Of a stretch of DNA of 64,000 nucleotides, positions 19,751 to 28,520 are shown in pieces. The position numbers and the translations under genes are program-made. The notes beneath the pieces are model-generated. The model was given only the letters and a program-made list of their open reading frames with translations. It had not been told where the DNA came from and made no database searches. Each line of letters starts with the position of its first letter. Position 1 is the first letter of the stretch. The DNA comes from Clostridium frigidicarnis (lineage in GTDB: Bacteria; Bacillota; Clostridia; Clostridiales; Clostridiaceae): assembly GCF_900111985.1 (NCBI RefSeq), contig NZ_FOKI01000007.1:62001-126000 (forward strand), written 5' to 3'.

Positions 19751-19944
19751 GTAGTAAATAAAAGATATTATAGGGTATAGCCCGTGGTATTTGTTACACA
19801 AAAAAGCCACTACTTTTTTTAATACATATTATTCAAGTTAATAATATATATTTGATTTTCATTAATTATAAGTACAAAAAAACAACTTAAAATACTTCAT
19901 GTATTAGAATAATGTAGATATTTGTTATTGCTTATATGAAATGA

Positions 19945-19973
19945 TTGAACTTAGTCGAAAAAAATGTTATGCT
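19945..19973 (+). promoter_or_regulatory. Promoter of the ABC-F leader
   Basis: TTGAAC (19945-19950), 17-bp spacer, TATGCT (19968-19973), which are close matches to the sigma-A boxes. A start near 19980 would give a leader of about 120 nt containing a tiny ORF and a terminator before the ABC-F gene. Confidence 0.6.
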
Positions 19974-19994
19974 ATCAATATTAAACTTAGTAAA

Positions 19995-20024
19995 ATGTCT
20001 TTATTACATAAGAATCAAATGTAA
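19995..20024 (+). CDS. Putative leader peptide MSLLHKNQM
   Basis: A nine-codon ORF between the predicted transcription start and the attenuator terminator of the ABC-F gene. Short leader ORFs in this position govern drug-induced antitermination of several ABC-F and erm genes (family knowledge). The ribosome binding site is poor (no clear GGAG), so the call is tentative. Confidence 0.4.
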   Translation: MSLLHKNQM

Positions 20025-20050
20025 AATTTCAATTATTAATAGAATATATT

Positions 20051-20079
20051 AAAGTGCCTATTTTTATAGGCTCTTTTTT
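20051..20079 (+). terminator. Attenuator terminator upstream of the ABC-F gene
   Basis: GCCTAT/ATAGGC stem extended by AAAG/CTTT pairs around one mismatch, four-base loop, then TTTTTT. It lies 22 bp before the ABC-F start and downstream of the promoter, so transcripts should mostly stop here unless stalling on the leader prevents the stem. Confidence 0.7.
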
Positions 20080-20100
20080 AGTTATAAAGAGAGGTATACT

Positions 20101-21846
20101 ATGCTAAAAATTGATAACTTATCCTACTCATTTCCTGAAAAGGATCTATATACCAATATTTCATTTACATTAGAATATGGTCAACACTGTGCTTTTATAG
20201 GAACAAATGGCAGTGGAAAAAGTACGCTGATAGATATAATTATGGATCCTGAAAAATATATGTTCGATGGTACGTTAGAGATGTATCCAAATTGTAGAAT
20301 TGGGCATGTAAGTCAATTCTCTCAACTAGATAAAACAAAAGAAATTACAGTTTTCGAATATATAGGAGAAGATTTTATTAAACTACAAAATGAAATAACA
20401 TCTATTTGTACTGAAATGGAAACATCTTCGGATATTGATACTTTACTAGAAAAGTATCAACAAACTTTAGACGCATTTAATGCAATTAATGGGGATGATT
20501 TCGAAAATATTATTGATAAAAATTTAAATCTTGCAAATTTAATCAATTATAAAGATTTAATGATATCTGAACTTAGTGGTGGGGAATTCAAGCTTATCCA
20601 AATAATTAAGGCAATGCTAAATAGTCCAGACTTAATTATTATGGATGAACCAGATGTGTTTTTAGACTTCGAAAACCTTAATTCTCTTAAAAATCTAATT
20701 AATTCACACAAAGGAACAATGTTAATTATTACGCACAATAGATATCTACTGAATCATTGTTTCAACAAAATTCTTCACCTTGAAAATATGGAGCTACAAG
20801 AGTTTGATGGAAGCTATATTGATTATAACTTCTCATTACTTCAAACTAAAATTGAATTACAAGAACTGGCTGCTGCTGATAATGCAGAACTTGAGAGAAA
20901 TGAAATCTTAATAAATAAACTAAGAGTTATTGCTACTGAGAATGCTGAATCTTTTAGAGGGAAAACTCTAAATGCTAGAGTTAAAATTCAAGAAAGATTA
21001 GAAAAACGTAGAATTAAAGCACCCTTTGTAGATATTAAAGAACCGAATATCAGTTTAGTTACAGATAACGAACCTGAAGAAGCCATTGCTTTAAAAGTTA
21101 ATAATTACAGTGTTGCCTTTGATGATGTACTTCTAGAAAATGTTAACTTTGAGATTAAATCTAATGATAAAGTAGCCATTATTGGTTCAAATGGTACCGG
21201 AAAAACGACTTTACTCCAAGAAATCTTTGAAAATAATCATGATTCTATTGAGATAAATGAACACATTGAAGTAGCTTATTTATCTCAACTCCAAGGCAAA
21301 ACACTAAATGATTCTAATACGATACTTGAAGAGTTCTTCGATGCTGGTTTTAAAACTTGTCAAGAGATTAAATCATATATTTCAAACTATGGTTTTGAAG
21401 AAGAAATAATTAATCAAAAGATAGGGGATTTATCTGGTGGCGAAAAAAATATGCTTCAATTGGCTAAACTTTCTTCTAGTAAAGCAAATATGTTGCTTCT
21501 TGATGAACCGACAAGTCATTTAGACACCTATTCACAAGTAGCCCTAGAAAAAGCCATAAAAAACTATAAAGGTTCGATTCTCATGATTTCTCATGATTTC
21601 TATTCTATAGTAAACTGTATGGATTTTGTTTTAATCATTGAAGATAAGACAATTAGAAAAATGAGTATGCGCAAATTTGTCAAAATGATTTATGCTAATC
21701 ATTTTGACAAAGACTATTTAGAAATTGAACAAAATAAAAAATTAGTTGAAACTAAAATAGAATTAGCTTTAAAAGATAATGATTTTACGCTTGCAAAAGC
21801 TTTATCTGAAGAGTTAGAAGCGCTAATTAAGTTACTCCAAATTTAG
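20101..21846 (+). CDS. ABC-F ribosome-protection protein (Lsa/Vga/CplR-like antibiotic resistance)
   Basis: A 581-residue cytoplasmic protein with two ABC ATPase cassettes and no membrane segment. Cassette 1: GTNGSGKST (about 35-43), LSGGEFK, IIMDEPD. Cassette 2: GSNGTGKTT, LSGGEKN, LLLDEPTSHLD. Between them is a charged helical linker (about 235-310), as in ABC-F factors that enter the ribosomal E site and push drugs off the peptidyl-transferase centre. DEPD in place of DEPTNHLD in cassette 1 and the long linker fit resistance-type members (lincosamide, pleuromutilin, streptogramin A). The leader with promoter, mini-ORF and terminator supports drug-inducible expression. The exact drug range cannot be read from sequence. 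Confidence 0.88.
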   Translation: MLKIDNLSYSFPEKDLYTNISFTLEYGQHCAFIGTNGSGKSTLIDIIMDPEKYMFDGTLEMYPNCRIGHVSQFSQLDKTKEITVFEYIGEDFIKLQNEITSICTEMETSSDIDTLLEKYQQTLDAFNAINGDDFENIIDKNLNLANLINYKDLMISELSGGEFKLIQIIKAMLNSPDLIIMDEPDVFLDFENLNSLKNLINSHKGTMLIITHNRYLLNHCFNKILHLENMELQEFDGSYIDYNFSLLQTKIELQELAAADNAELERNEILINKLRVIATENAESFRGKTLNARVKIQERLEKRRIKAPFVDIKEPNISLVTDNEPEEAIALKVNNYSVAFDDVLLENVNFEIKSNDKVAIIGSNGTGKTTLLQEIFENNHDSIEINEHIEVAYLSQLQGKTLNDSNTILEEFFDAGFKTCQEIKSYISNYGFEEEIINQKIGDLSGGEKNMLQLAKLSSSKANMLLLDEPTSHLDTYSQVALEKAIKNYKGSILMISHDFYSIVNCMDFVLIIEDKTIRKMSMRKFVKMIYANHFDKDYLEIEQNKKLVETKIELALKDNDFTLAKALSEELEALIKLLQI

Positions 21847-21847
21847 T

Positions 21848-22037
21848 TAGGCCCTGTAAAAAATTTTGTGTAAACTGAATAAAATAGACTTCTTCTTGGC
21901 AATAATTAAAATAACAAATTATTACAAGAAGGAGTTTTTTTTATGGAAAATGTGTCGAAAGAATTATTGAGAGAATACATAAAGGACCAGAAGTTATTCA
22001 GATTTGGTAATCAATCAACTGAATATAGTTTTTAGTA
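21848..22037 (+). mobile_element. IS256-family insertion sequence, left-end remnant
   Basis: Starts right after the ABC-F stop with GGCCCTGTAAAAAATTTTGTG, a typical IS256-family terminal repeat. GAAGGAG follows, then an ATG at 21943 encoding MENVSKELLREYIKDQKLF, the N terminus of a Mutator-type transposase. The frame runs into a stop at 22033-22035 after 30 codons, and the rest of the transposase and the right end are missing. Non-functional. Confidence 0.8.
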
Positions 22038-22321
22038 ATATTCTTGACAAAAATGCATAACAAAAGGACTTTAAAGTTAAGATATACTTAACAAATAAAG
22101 TCCTAATAAATATTTGCCTTGTTGCATATTATTGCCATACTCTGGTTATAATATACAATATGAGCAATAGAAAAATTATTGCATATTACTACAATTTCAG
22201 ATGAAATTGTTTAATAAATTTAAATTAAAATTTTTGATTATTTCTAAGAAAAAGTTAGGAATACACAAAAAGATTTACGCCCTCCTATTAAACATAACTT
22301 TACACTCTTTCTAATCGATTC
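22038..22321. other. Intergenic region with terminator-like hairpin
   Basis: Contains an inverted repeat with arms 22065-22081 and 22087-22104 (AGGACTTTAAAGTTAAG against CTTAACAAATAAAGTCCT). On the minus strand it is followed by TTTTGTT, so it may end transcription of the gene at 22322-22765. The rest is AT-rich and holds no gene that I can see. Confidence 0.5.
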
Positions 22322-22765
22322 TTAATTTAAAAGAGCTTTCTTTCTTAAATTTTGAAACTCAATTTTAAGAGTTTCATCATTTGCCTGATCATTTAAGCTT
22401 TTTTGCCATGCGACATAATATTGCATAATTTTATCTTTGTACTTTGTCCAATCATTTTCATTGATTTTCAAAAGTACACACCCACCTACTTTTGCTTGCT
22501 GTTCTTGTGTAGCTTCCTCTACACTTGTCGTTTCAACAATTTGAATAACGTCTTTTGGTAAAGAAATTCCCTTTTCTACATTACTCCATTCACCTTGCAC
22601 ACCAACAACTACCCCACCAGCTACAAGAAGCAAAGAAGCAAATAAAAGTAAAAAACCTTTTTTCAAACTTCCTTTTTTGAAATAAAGATATCCAAATAAA
22701 ATCCACATTGCCCCAATAAATCCCACAGTACCTATAACAGCTAATACATTCCCAATCATTTCCAT
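22322..22765 (-). CDS. Small membrane protein with C-terminal extracytoplasmic domain, unknown
   Basis: A 147-residue protein. Two membrane helices (about 4-28 and 36-56) are joined by a short basic loop. About 90 hydrophilic residues follow with no recognised motif (WTKYKDKIMQYYVAWQKSL near the C terminus). The ATG has AAGGAG seven bases upstream. It looks intact, but sits among remnants between the two 224-bp repeats, so it is probably acquired. No function assigned. Confidence 0.65.
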   Translation of the reverse strand: MEMIGNVLAVIGTVGFIGAMWILFGYLYFKKGSLKKGFLLLFASLLLVAGGVVVGVQGEWSNVEKGISLPKDVIQIVETTSVEEATQEQQAKVGGCVLLKINENDWTKYKDKIMQYYVAWQKSLNDQANDETLKIEFQNLRKKALLN

Positions 22766-22926
22766 TTCATACTCCTTAATTGATATTTTTACTCGCTACT
22801 AAATATTACATCATTGTCTAATAAATATTAACCCATTAGAAGCATCTATACATTTTTCTCGAATGTCATTTCTATACTTCAGACTATGTTTTTGCCTCTT
22901 TTAACGATAGGTCTATTGCACAATTA

Positions 22927-23160
22927 TTAACCATTATTTCTTAAGAACACTACCATATCATAAATAATTTCTAAATAGGGAGGTATATCACTCTCTGAAT
23001 TTAAGCTAAATAGTTCATGCATTTTACGTTCATTAATAAACAAGTCCATAGCATAACCCTTTACAGCTAAACTACTTTTATGTATTTCATTAAGTGGAGT
23101 ATATATATACTTTTTATCTTCAGCTAAAAAGCTGATTATATGCTTATTAGTTAAAATCAA
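22927..23160 (-). pseudogene. Fragment of a protein with a PH/GRAM-like look, 5' end lost
   Basis: The open frame can be read from a TTG at 23160, but there is no ATG and no ribosome binding site, and the frame begins only four bases from the edge of the 224-bp direct repeat at 23164. The 77 residues (LTNKHIISF, YTPLNEI, KGYAMDLFI) recall bacterial PH-domain proteins such as YokE-like ones. I read it as the 3' part of a gene cut by the rearrangement that set the repeat. Confidence 0.55.
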
Positions 23161-23163
23161 TTG

Positions 23164-23387
23164 TATTTCAGCTGTCTAAGATACAACTGACTAAAACTGA
23201 TTAAATGGTAGTTAATATCACTAAATTAAAGCTCTCTAGCAACTTTATTTATTTTGTCTTGTAGATTTAATAAGCTTTTTCTAATCTCTAAAAAATTACC
23301 ACTTAATAATTTCTTATTTTTGACAACAACCTTACCATCAACAACTACCAAATCTACATTTCCTGCATTAGCAGAGTAAACTATAGC
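23164..23387. repeat. 224-bp direct repeat, right copy
   Basis: This copy belongs to the intact amidohydrolase gene (its last 54 codons plus 62 bp of trailer). See the left copy at 17291-17514; the offset is constant at 5873 bp. Confidence 0.9.
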
Positions 23388-24560
23388 TGCATAATAATCA
23401 TATATTGGTTGCATATTTACTGATTTTGTTTCTATCAAAGTTAAATCAGCCTTTTTACCTACTTCTATTGAACCAATCTCTTTATCTATACCTAATACTT
23501 TAGCCCCACCTATAGTTCCCATTTCTACTAACTCTATTGATGGTAATAATGTTCTATCATTATTAAATAATTTATGGACTTTTCCTACTTGTGACATTTG
23601 AGTTAATATGTCTAGAGTATTTCCACTCATAGGTCCATCTGTTCCAAGGCCTACATTTATTCCTTCTTTTTTCATTTTTATTATAGGTGCTACTCCTTTT
23701 GCTCCCTTAGCATTAGCACCTATATTGTGAGATACCCCTACACCGTTTTCTTTTAAAATCTTTATATCATCATCATTAACTAAAATTGTGTGAGCTGCTA
23801 TAAAGTTAGAGTCTAAAACTCCAAGTTTATTTAAGTATTCAACAGGAGTAAGATTATATTTTTCCACATATTCTTTTAACTCATAATCCATTTCTGCTAC
23901 ATGCATAGTAATAGGAACATTATATTTTTTACTTATATTATAAGCTTCTTTTAAAGATTCATCAGTATTAGTATAAGGAGCATGAGGTGCTATTCCCGGA
24001 GTTATTAAAGCATCATTCCTCCACTTTTCTATAAAATCTACTGAATAATTTAAACCACCAAAGGCTTCCTTAGAATCTGGAGAAGGAAAGTTTACTATTG
24101 TTTCACATAGTATTCCTCTCATATTTAATTCTTTTGTTGCCTTAGCTACCTCATCTTCAAAATAGTACATATCACAAAAAGTAGTTACTCCACCTAATAA
24201 CATTTCTGCTACAGCATATTTAGCTCCTATATAAGTTAACTTTTCATTTACTAACCTTTGCTCTAATGGAAACAAATATCTTTTTAATCTATCCTTACAA
24301 TCATCAGCTAAGCTTCTAAAAGGAACCATGGACGCATGAGTATGACAATTTATCATACCAGGCATTAAAATTCCATCTTCTCCATCTATAACTTCAATCT
24401 CATATTTATTCTCCTTAAAAAGACTTTCCTTACAATCACTATTACCAACATAAATTATTTTATTTCCTTGAAAAGCAACTACACCATTTTCTATAATATC
24501 TTTATCTTTATTCATAGTAATAACCGTAACATTTTCAAATATAGTTACCTTATTATTCAT
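23226..24560 (-). CDS. Amidohydrolase, MTA/SAH deaminase-like (MtaD/TRZ-ATZ family)
   Basis: A 444-residue metal-dependent deaminase of the amidohydrolase superfamily. Metal ligands: HTHAS (about 70), HMAEMD His, AAHT His and GLGTDGPMS Asp. The closest named group I can suggest acts on 5'-methylthioadenosine, S-adenosylhomocysteine or adenosine; guanine deaminase-like activity is possible. It ends the operon that carries adenine deaminase and a PotABCD-type importer, which supports a purine (nucleoside) salvage role. The ATG follows GGAGGATATGG. Its 3' end is duplicated at 17.3 kb. Confidence 0.88.
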   Translation of the reverse strand: MNNKVTIFENVTVITMNKDKDIIENGVVAFQGNKIIYVGNSDCKESLFKENKYEIEVIDGEDGILMPGMINCHTHASMVPFRSLADDCKDRLKRYLFPLEQRLVNEKLTYIGAKYAVAEMLLGGVTTFCDMYYFEDEVAKATKELNMRGILCETIVNFPSPDSKEAFGGLNYSVDFIEKWRNDALITPGIAPHAPYTNTDESLKEAYNISKKYNVPITMHVAEMDYELKEYVEKYNLTPVEYLNKLGVLDSNFIAAHTILVNDDDIKILKENGVGVSHNIGANAKGAKGVAPIIKMKKEGINVGLGTDGPMSGNTLDILTQMSQVGKVHKLFNNDRTLLPSIELVEMGTIGGAKVLGIDKEIGSIEVGKKADLTLIETKSVNMQPIYDYYAAIVYSANAGNVDLVVVDGKVVVKNKKLLSGNFLEIRKSLLNLQDKINKVAREL

Positions 24561-24582
24561 TCCATATCCTCCAAACTTTAAT

Positions 24583-24647
24583 TAAGGCACATGAAAGAAA
24601 ATAATAGACAAGCATACTGGTCTATTATTTTTTTGAATGTGCCTTAA
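24583..24647. repeat. Dispersed palindromic repeat, copy 2, overlapping the end of ade
   Basis: Arms 24583-24609 and 24620-24647 run from TTAAGGCACAT to ATGTGCCTTAA and pair with a few mismatches around AAGCATACTG. The right arm supplies the last seven codons and stop of the adenine deaminase gene. The element fills most of the gap to the next gene of the operon. Confidence 0.8.
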
Positions 24648-26346
24648 ATAAAGGAATAATACTACAGTTCCTTACATCTATTAGTCCTTTATCTGTGATT
24701 TTTAATGCAGGACTTACTGGTAATGATAAAGTGCTAAAGGACATTATTTCATTCATATGATTATAACCTAATTCCTTCATAGCCTCTCTAACCTTCCCTA
24801 GTTTTTCTCCTATAACTTCAATAGGTTCATGGCTAACTATTCCACCTATGGGCAACTCTAGCTTTGCCATAATCTTATTGTTATTTGCAACTACATACCC
24901 ACCATTACAAGATATAACTTCATTTGCTGCTAATACCATATCTTGGAGATTTCTTCCCATTACCATAAGATTATGATGATCATGAGCCCAAGTAGTAGCT
25001 ACTGCTCCCTCTTTTATAATTTCACCTTCTACTAATCCAAAGGCTATATTATTATTTTTTCCGTACCTTTCAAATACAGCAATTAGTGCACAATTACTAT
25101 GTTGCCACTCTAAACTATTATCAACAATATTTAAAGTAACTTCTCCTTCTTCTGTAAAAGTAGTGTTTTTCATTACTTTCATAGTTCTACAAGTAACCTT
25201 ATTTTCATAATTCTTTGGTGCTTTAACTAATAAATTATCTTTAGTAATTGGTTTTAATTTTACACTATTATAAAATTTCTTATCAAATTTACTCTTCTCT
25301 GTAAAATATTCTTCCTTTAAACCTTTGTCTTTATTAAATATAACTTCTCCATTTTTATAAACTTCATAAATATTAAAGTTATCTATATCTTCTAATAAAA
25401 TAAAATCTGCTATCTTTCCTGGTGCTATTATTCCTCTATCAAAAAGATTCATTCTTTTAGCTGGAGTATATGTAGATACATATATTGCATTTTCTATAGA
25501 CATTCCAAGCTTTACAGCTTCTTTTACTAATTCATTAAGATGTCCTTTAGTTAATTTATCAGCCATTACATCATCTGTTACTAATGAAAAATGCTCGTAT
25601 AAATTATTTTCTACTAAAAACTTTATATTTTCAGCAGTCATTGATTTATGTTGCATTTCTATAAACATACCGTTTCTTATTTTTTCCTCAATAGACACTA
25701 CTGTTTGTTGCGTATGGTCTCCATTAACACCTCTATAAATATAAAGGGATAAATCTACACCCTCAATTTTAGGACAATGACCTTCTAAAGGTATTTTTTT
25801 ATCTTTACAGATATTAATTATTTCATTTATACTTGAATTTTCATCTTCTATTAAATCCTTAAAATTCATTACTTCACCAAGACAAAGAATATTATCATAA
25901 TCTAATAACTCCTTTACCTCATTAACAGTAATTTTACCTCCAGTAGTTTCTAAAATACTAGAAGTTGATGGTACTGAACTTGGTATACCATAAAATATAT
26001 CTAACTTCTCCTTAGACTTAATAAATTCATTTATTCCTTGAATACCAAAAACATTTGCAATTTCATGAGGATCAGCTACAACTGTAGTGACCCCATGTTT
26101 TATTGTAGCTCTTGAAAATTCACTTGGAATAGTCATTGAGCTCTCTATATGCATATGTATATCTATTAATCCTGGAATCATATACCTATTATTACCATCC
26201 ATGATATTTTTAGATGTTAACCTCTCTTCATAATCTTTACCTATATGAATAAACTTACCATGATTTATTACCACATCACCTTGTATAAACTTTTTAAAAT
26301 AGCTGTTATATACTTTTAAGTTTTTAATAATTAATTGTACTTTCAT
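24625..26346 (-). CDS. ade: Adenine deaminase
   Basis: A 573-residue amidohydrolase that turns adenine into hypoxanthine and ammonia. It has the two parts of bacterial Ade. The catalytic barrel shows the metal motif GLIDIHMHIESS, the following DPHEIANVFG and EGHCP His. A C-terminal domain has TWAHDHHNL and the SFSTLSLPVSPALKITDKGL ending typical of the family. I chose the ATG at 26346, where GGAG is seven bases upstream, over 26358, which has none. The final residues KAHSKK are encoded by a dispersed repeat element, so the natural end was replaced. It lies 15 bp after the binding-protein gene. Confidence 0.95.
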   Translation of the reverse strand: MKVQLIIKNLKVYNSYFKKFIQGDVVINHGKFIHIGKDYEERLTSKNIMDGNNRYMIPGLIDIHMHIESSMTIPSEFSRATIKHGVTTVVADPHEIANVFGIQGINEFIKSKEKLDIFYGIPSSVPSTSSILETTGGKITVNEVKELLDYDNILCLGEVMNFKDLIEDENSSINEIINICKDKKIPLEGHCPKIEGVDLSLYIYRGVNGDHTQQTVVSIEEKIRNGMFIEMQHKSMTAENIKFLVENNLYEHFSLVTDDVMADKLTKGHLNELVKEAVKLGMSIENAIYVSTYTPAKRMNLFDRGIIAPGKIADFILLEDIDNFNIYEVYKNGEVIFNKDKGLKEEYFTEKSKFDKKFYNSVKLKPITKDNLLVKAPKNYENKVTCRTMKVMKNTTFTEEGEVTLNIVDNSLEWQHSNCALIAVFERYGKNNNIAFGLVEGEIIKEGAVATTWAHDHHNLMVMGRNLQDMVLAANEVISCNGGYVVANNNKIMAKLELPIGGIVSHEPIEVIGEKLGKVREAMKELGYNHMNEIMSFSTLSLPVSPALKITDKGLIDVRNCSIIPLFKAHSKK

Positions 26347-26361
26347 TCTATTCTCCATATT

Positions 26362-27408
26362 CTAGTTCATTATTCTATTCCACTTGTTAATCCATTCATT
26401 CATTACTGAATTAACAAATTTAAAGTCTATTACCTTAGCCTTATTAACTACTGGTCCATATGTTAAGCTTGCTGCTTCCTCTTCTGTTAACTTAACATTT
26501 TTATTAACTGGTGATTCATTTAAAGCCTTAGCTGTTCTTTCTTGAACCTCTTCACTTAATGCATAATTAATAAATTCATAAGCTAAATCTTTATTCTTTG
26601 AGTTTTTGTTTATATTAATTGTATTAAAGTTTAAGTAAGTTCCTGACTTTGGTATTACATTTATAACTTCTGGTTTTGCTTTTGCAATTGTTCCATAAGC
26701 AAAATCTGATGCTACTGCTGCTACTATTTCACCACTTGAGAACATATTTGCTAAATCTGAAGATTTGCTATAAGTTTTAACAACATTGGGCTTTAAAGCT
26801 TCTAACTCTTTAAATGCAGCTTCTCCATTATCAGTTTTAACATCAACACCGGCTTTATCTGCTGCAATTTCTACAATTGCTGGTCCATTAGTAGTTGTAA
26901 TATCCGGTATAGCTATTTTATTTTTTAGTTCTGGCTTCCATAAATCTTCCCATGAATTTATTTCTATTCCTGCTGATGGGTCTACTACTATTCCTATACT
27001 ATTTAATGTATAAGCTGGTCCAAATCCGTTATCTACTGTATTTTTAGCTTTTTCATTCATATTATTAGCATTTTGAATTTTTGAATAATCTATTTTTTCA
27101 AATATTCCTGCTTCAATTCCTTGTTCTGCAAAAGATTCTGCTAAATAAGTTAAATCTATTTGTGAATTTGGATTGTTTTTCATTTTAGTTAATCTTTCTG
27201 AGTTATTACCTACCTCTAAAACTATTTCTACTCCATGCTCTTTAGCAAATGGATCAAATACTGTTTCCTTTAATACATCTTCACTTAATCCCCATGTTGA
27301 AATTACAAGTTTATTTCCTGATGCTGCATCTTCTGATTTTCCACATCCAACTAATGCTGTTGCAAATATTATTCCAACTAATAATGTTGTTAAAACTCTC
27401 TTCTTCAT
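26362..27408 (-). CDS. ABC transporter substrate-binding lipoprotein (PotD/family 1 type)
   Basis: A 348-residue lipoprotein: signal peptide with lipobox ALVGC (Cys about 22), then a periplasmic-binding-protein fold of the spermidine/putrescine (PotD) kind with VISTWGLSED near the N terminus and SPVNKNVK near the C terminus. It would capture the solute for the PotB/PotC/PotA-like transporter encoded upstream. Despite the family name, the genes next to it (ade and a deaminase) make a purine or related amine a fair alternative ligand. ATG preceded by GGAGTAG. Confidence 0.88.
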   Translation of the reverse strand: MKKRVLTTLLVGIIFATALVGCGKSEDAASGNKLVISTWGLSEDVLKETVFDPFAKEHGVEIVLEVGNNSERLTKMKNNPNSQIDLTYLAESFAEQGIEAGIFEKIDYSKIQNANNMNEKAKNTVDNGFGPAYTLNSIGIVVDPSAGIEINSWEDLWKPELKNKIAIPDITTTNGPAIVEIAADKAGVDVKTDNGEAAFKELEALKPNVVKTYSKSSDLANMFSSGEIVAAVASDFAYGTIAKAKPEVINVIPKSGTYLNFNTININKNSKNKDLAYEFINYALSEEVQERTAKALNESPVNKNVKLTEEEAASLTYGPVVNKAKVIDFKFVNSVMNEWINKWNRIMN

Positions 27409-27454
27409 AAAAACTACTCCTTTATATAAACAAATTTTATCATAATAAAAATTA

Positions 27455-28486
27455 CTATAGTATTACTATTTTATCCGCTGGCAATTGAAGTTTTACATTT
27501 TGACCCTTTTCGTATACAATGCTATTTTCACTATTTACAATTAAATTACCCATAGCTGTTTTAACATCATATTGATATGCCTTACCTAAGAAAGTTCTTA
27601 TTTCTATAGTACCTTCTACAGTGTTTTCTAAAGCTTCATTAACTATCTTTATATCATCTGGTCTTATAGTTCCCATAGCTTCATTTTTCTCTTTTCCTTT
27701 ATTAACCTTTAACTCAATTCCACTTTCACTTTTATAAGTACCTTCTGATACTTTAGTTAAGTCTATGAAATTTTCAAAACCTACGAATCTTGCAACAAAT
27801 TCTGTTGCTGGATTTGAATAAATATTTTCTGGAGTATCAAATTGCTCTATTACCCCTTTATTAAGTACTGCTACTCTATCTGAAATTGAAAAACATTCTT
27901 CTTGGTCATGAGTTACAAATAATGTTGTTATTCCAAGCTTTTGTTGAAGCTTTCTTATTTCAACTCTCATTTTTAATCTTAATTTAGCATCTAGATTACT
28001 TAATGGTTCATCTAGAAGTAAAAGGCTTGGCTCTATAATCAAAGCTCTTGCTATAGCAACTCTTTGTCTTTGCCCTCCTGATAACTCCTTAGGATATCTT
28101 TTTGCTAAATGACTCATATCAACTATTTTTAATATTTCATCTACCTTTACCTTTATCTCATCCTTAGGCATCTTCTTCATATTTAATCCAAAGGCTACAT
28201 TTTCTTCTACTGTTAAATGTGGAAATAATGCATAGCTTTGAAACACTAATCCAAAATTTCTATTGTGAACAGGTATATTAGTATAGTCTTCATCTCCTAA
28301 TAAAAACTTTCCTGCTGTTGGTTCTATAAATCCAGCTACTACTCTTAATGTTGTAGTCTTTCCGCATCCACTTGGTCCTAAAAGAGATACTAGTTCTCCA
28401 CTTTTAACCTTTAAGTTTAAATTTTCTAATATGTTATTTTTCTTATCATATGAAACATTTATATTCTGTAAGTTTATTAAATCCAT
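27455..28486 (-). CDS. ABC importer ATPase, PotA type
   Basis: A 343-residue ATPase: Walker A GPSGCGKTT, signature LSGGQRQR, Walker B LLLLDEPLSNLD, switch His FVTHDQEE, and a C-terminal TOBE regulatory domain (about 265-343), as in PotA. Start taken at ATG 28486, where GGAGGG lies eight bases upstream; a longer frame to 28531 overlaps the permease gene and lacks such a site. It energises the permeases encoded at 28521-30135. Confidence 0.93.
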   Translation of the reverse strand: MDLINLQNINVSYDKKNNILENLNLKVKSGELVSLLGPSGCGKTTTLRVVAGFIEPTAGKFLLGDEDYTNIPVHNRNFGLVFQSYALFPHLTVEENVAFGLNMKKMPKDEIKVKVDEILKIVDMSHLAKRYPKELSGGQRQRVAIARALIIEPSLLLLDEPLSNLDAKLRLKMRVEIRKLQQKLGITTLFVTHDQEECFSISDRVAVLNKGVIEQFDTPENIYSNPATEFVARFVGFENFIDLTKVSEGTYKSESGIELKVNKGKEKNEAMGTIRPDDIKIVNEALENTVEGTIEIRTFLGKAYQYDVKTAMGNLIVNSENSIVYEKGQNVKLQLPADKIVIL

Positions 28487-28520
28487 CTTTTTGCCCTCCA
28501 AGTAATTTTTAGCTAGAACT

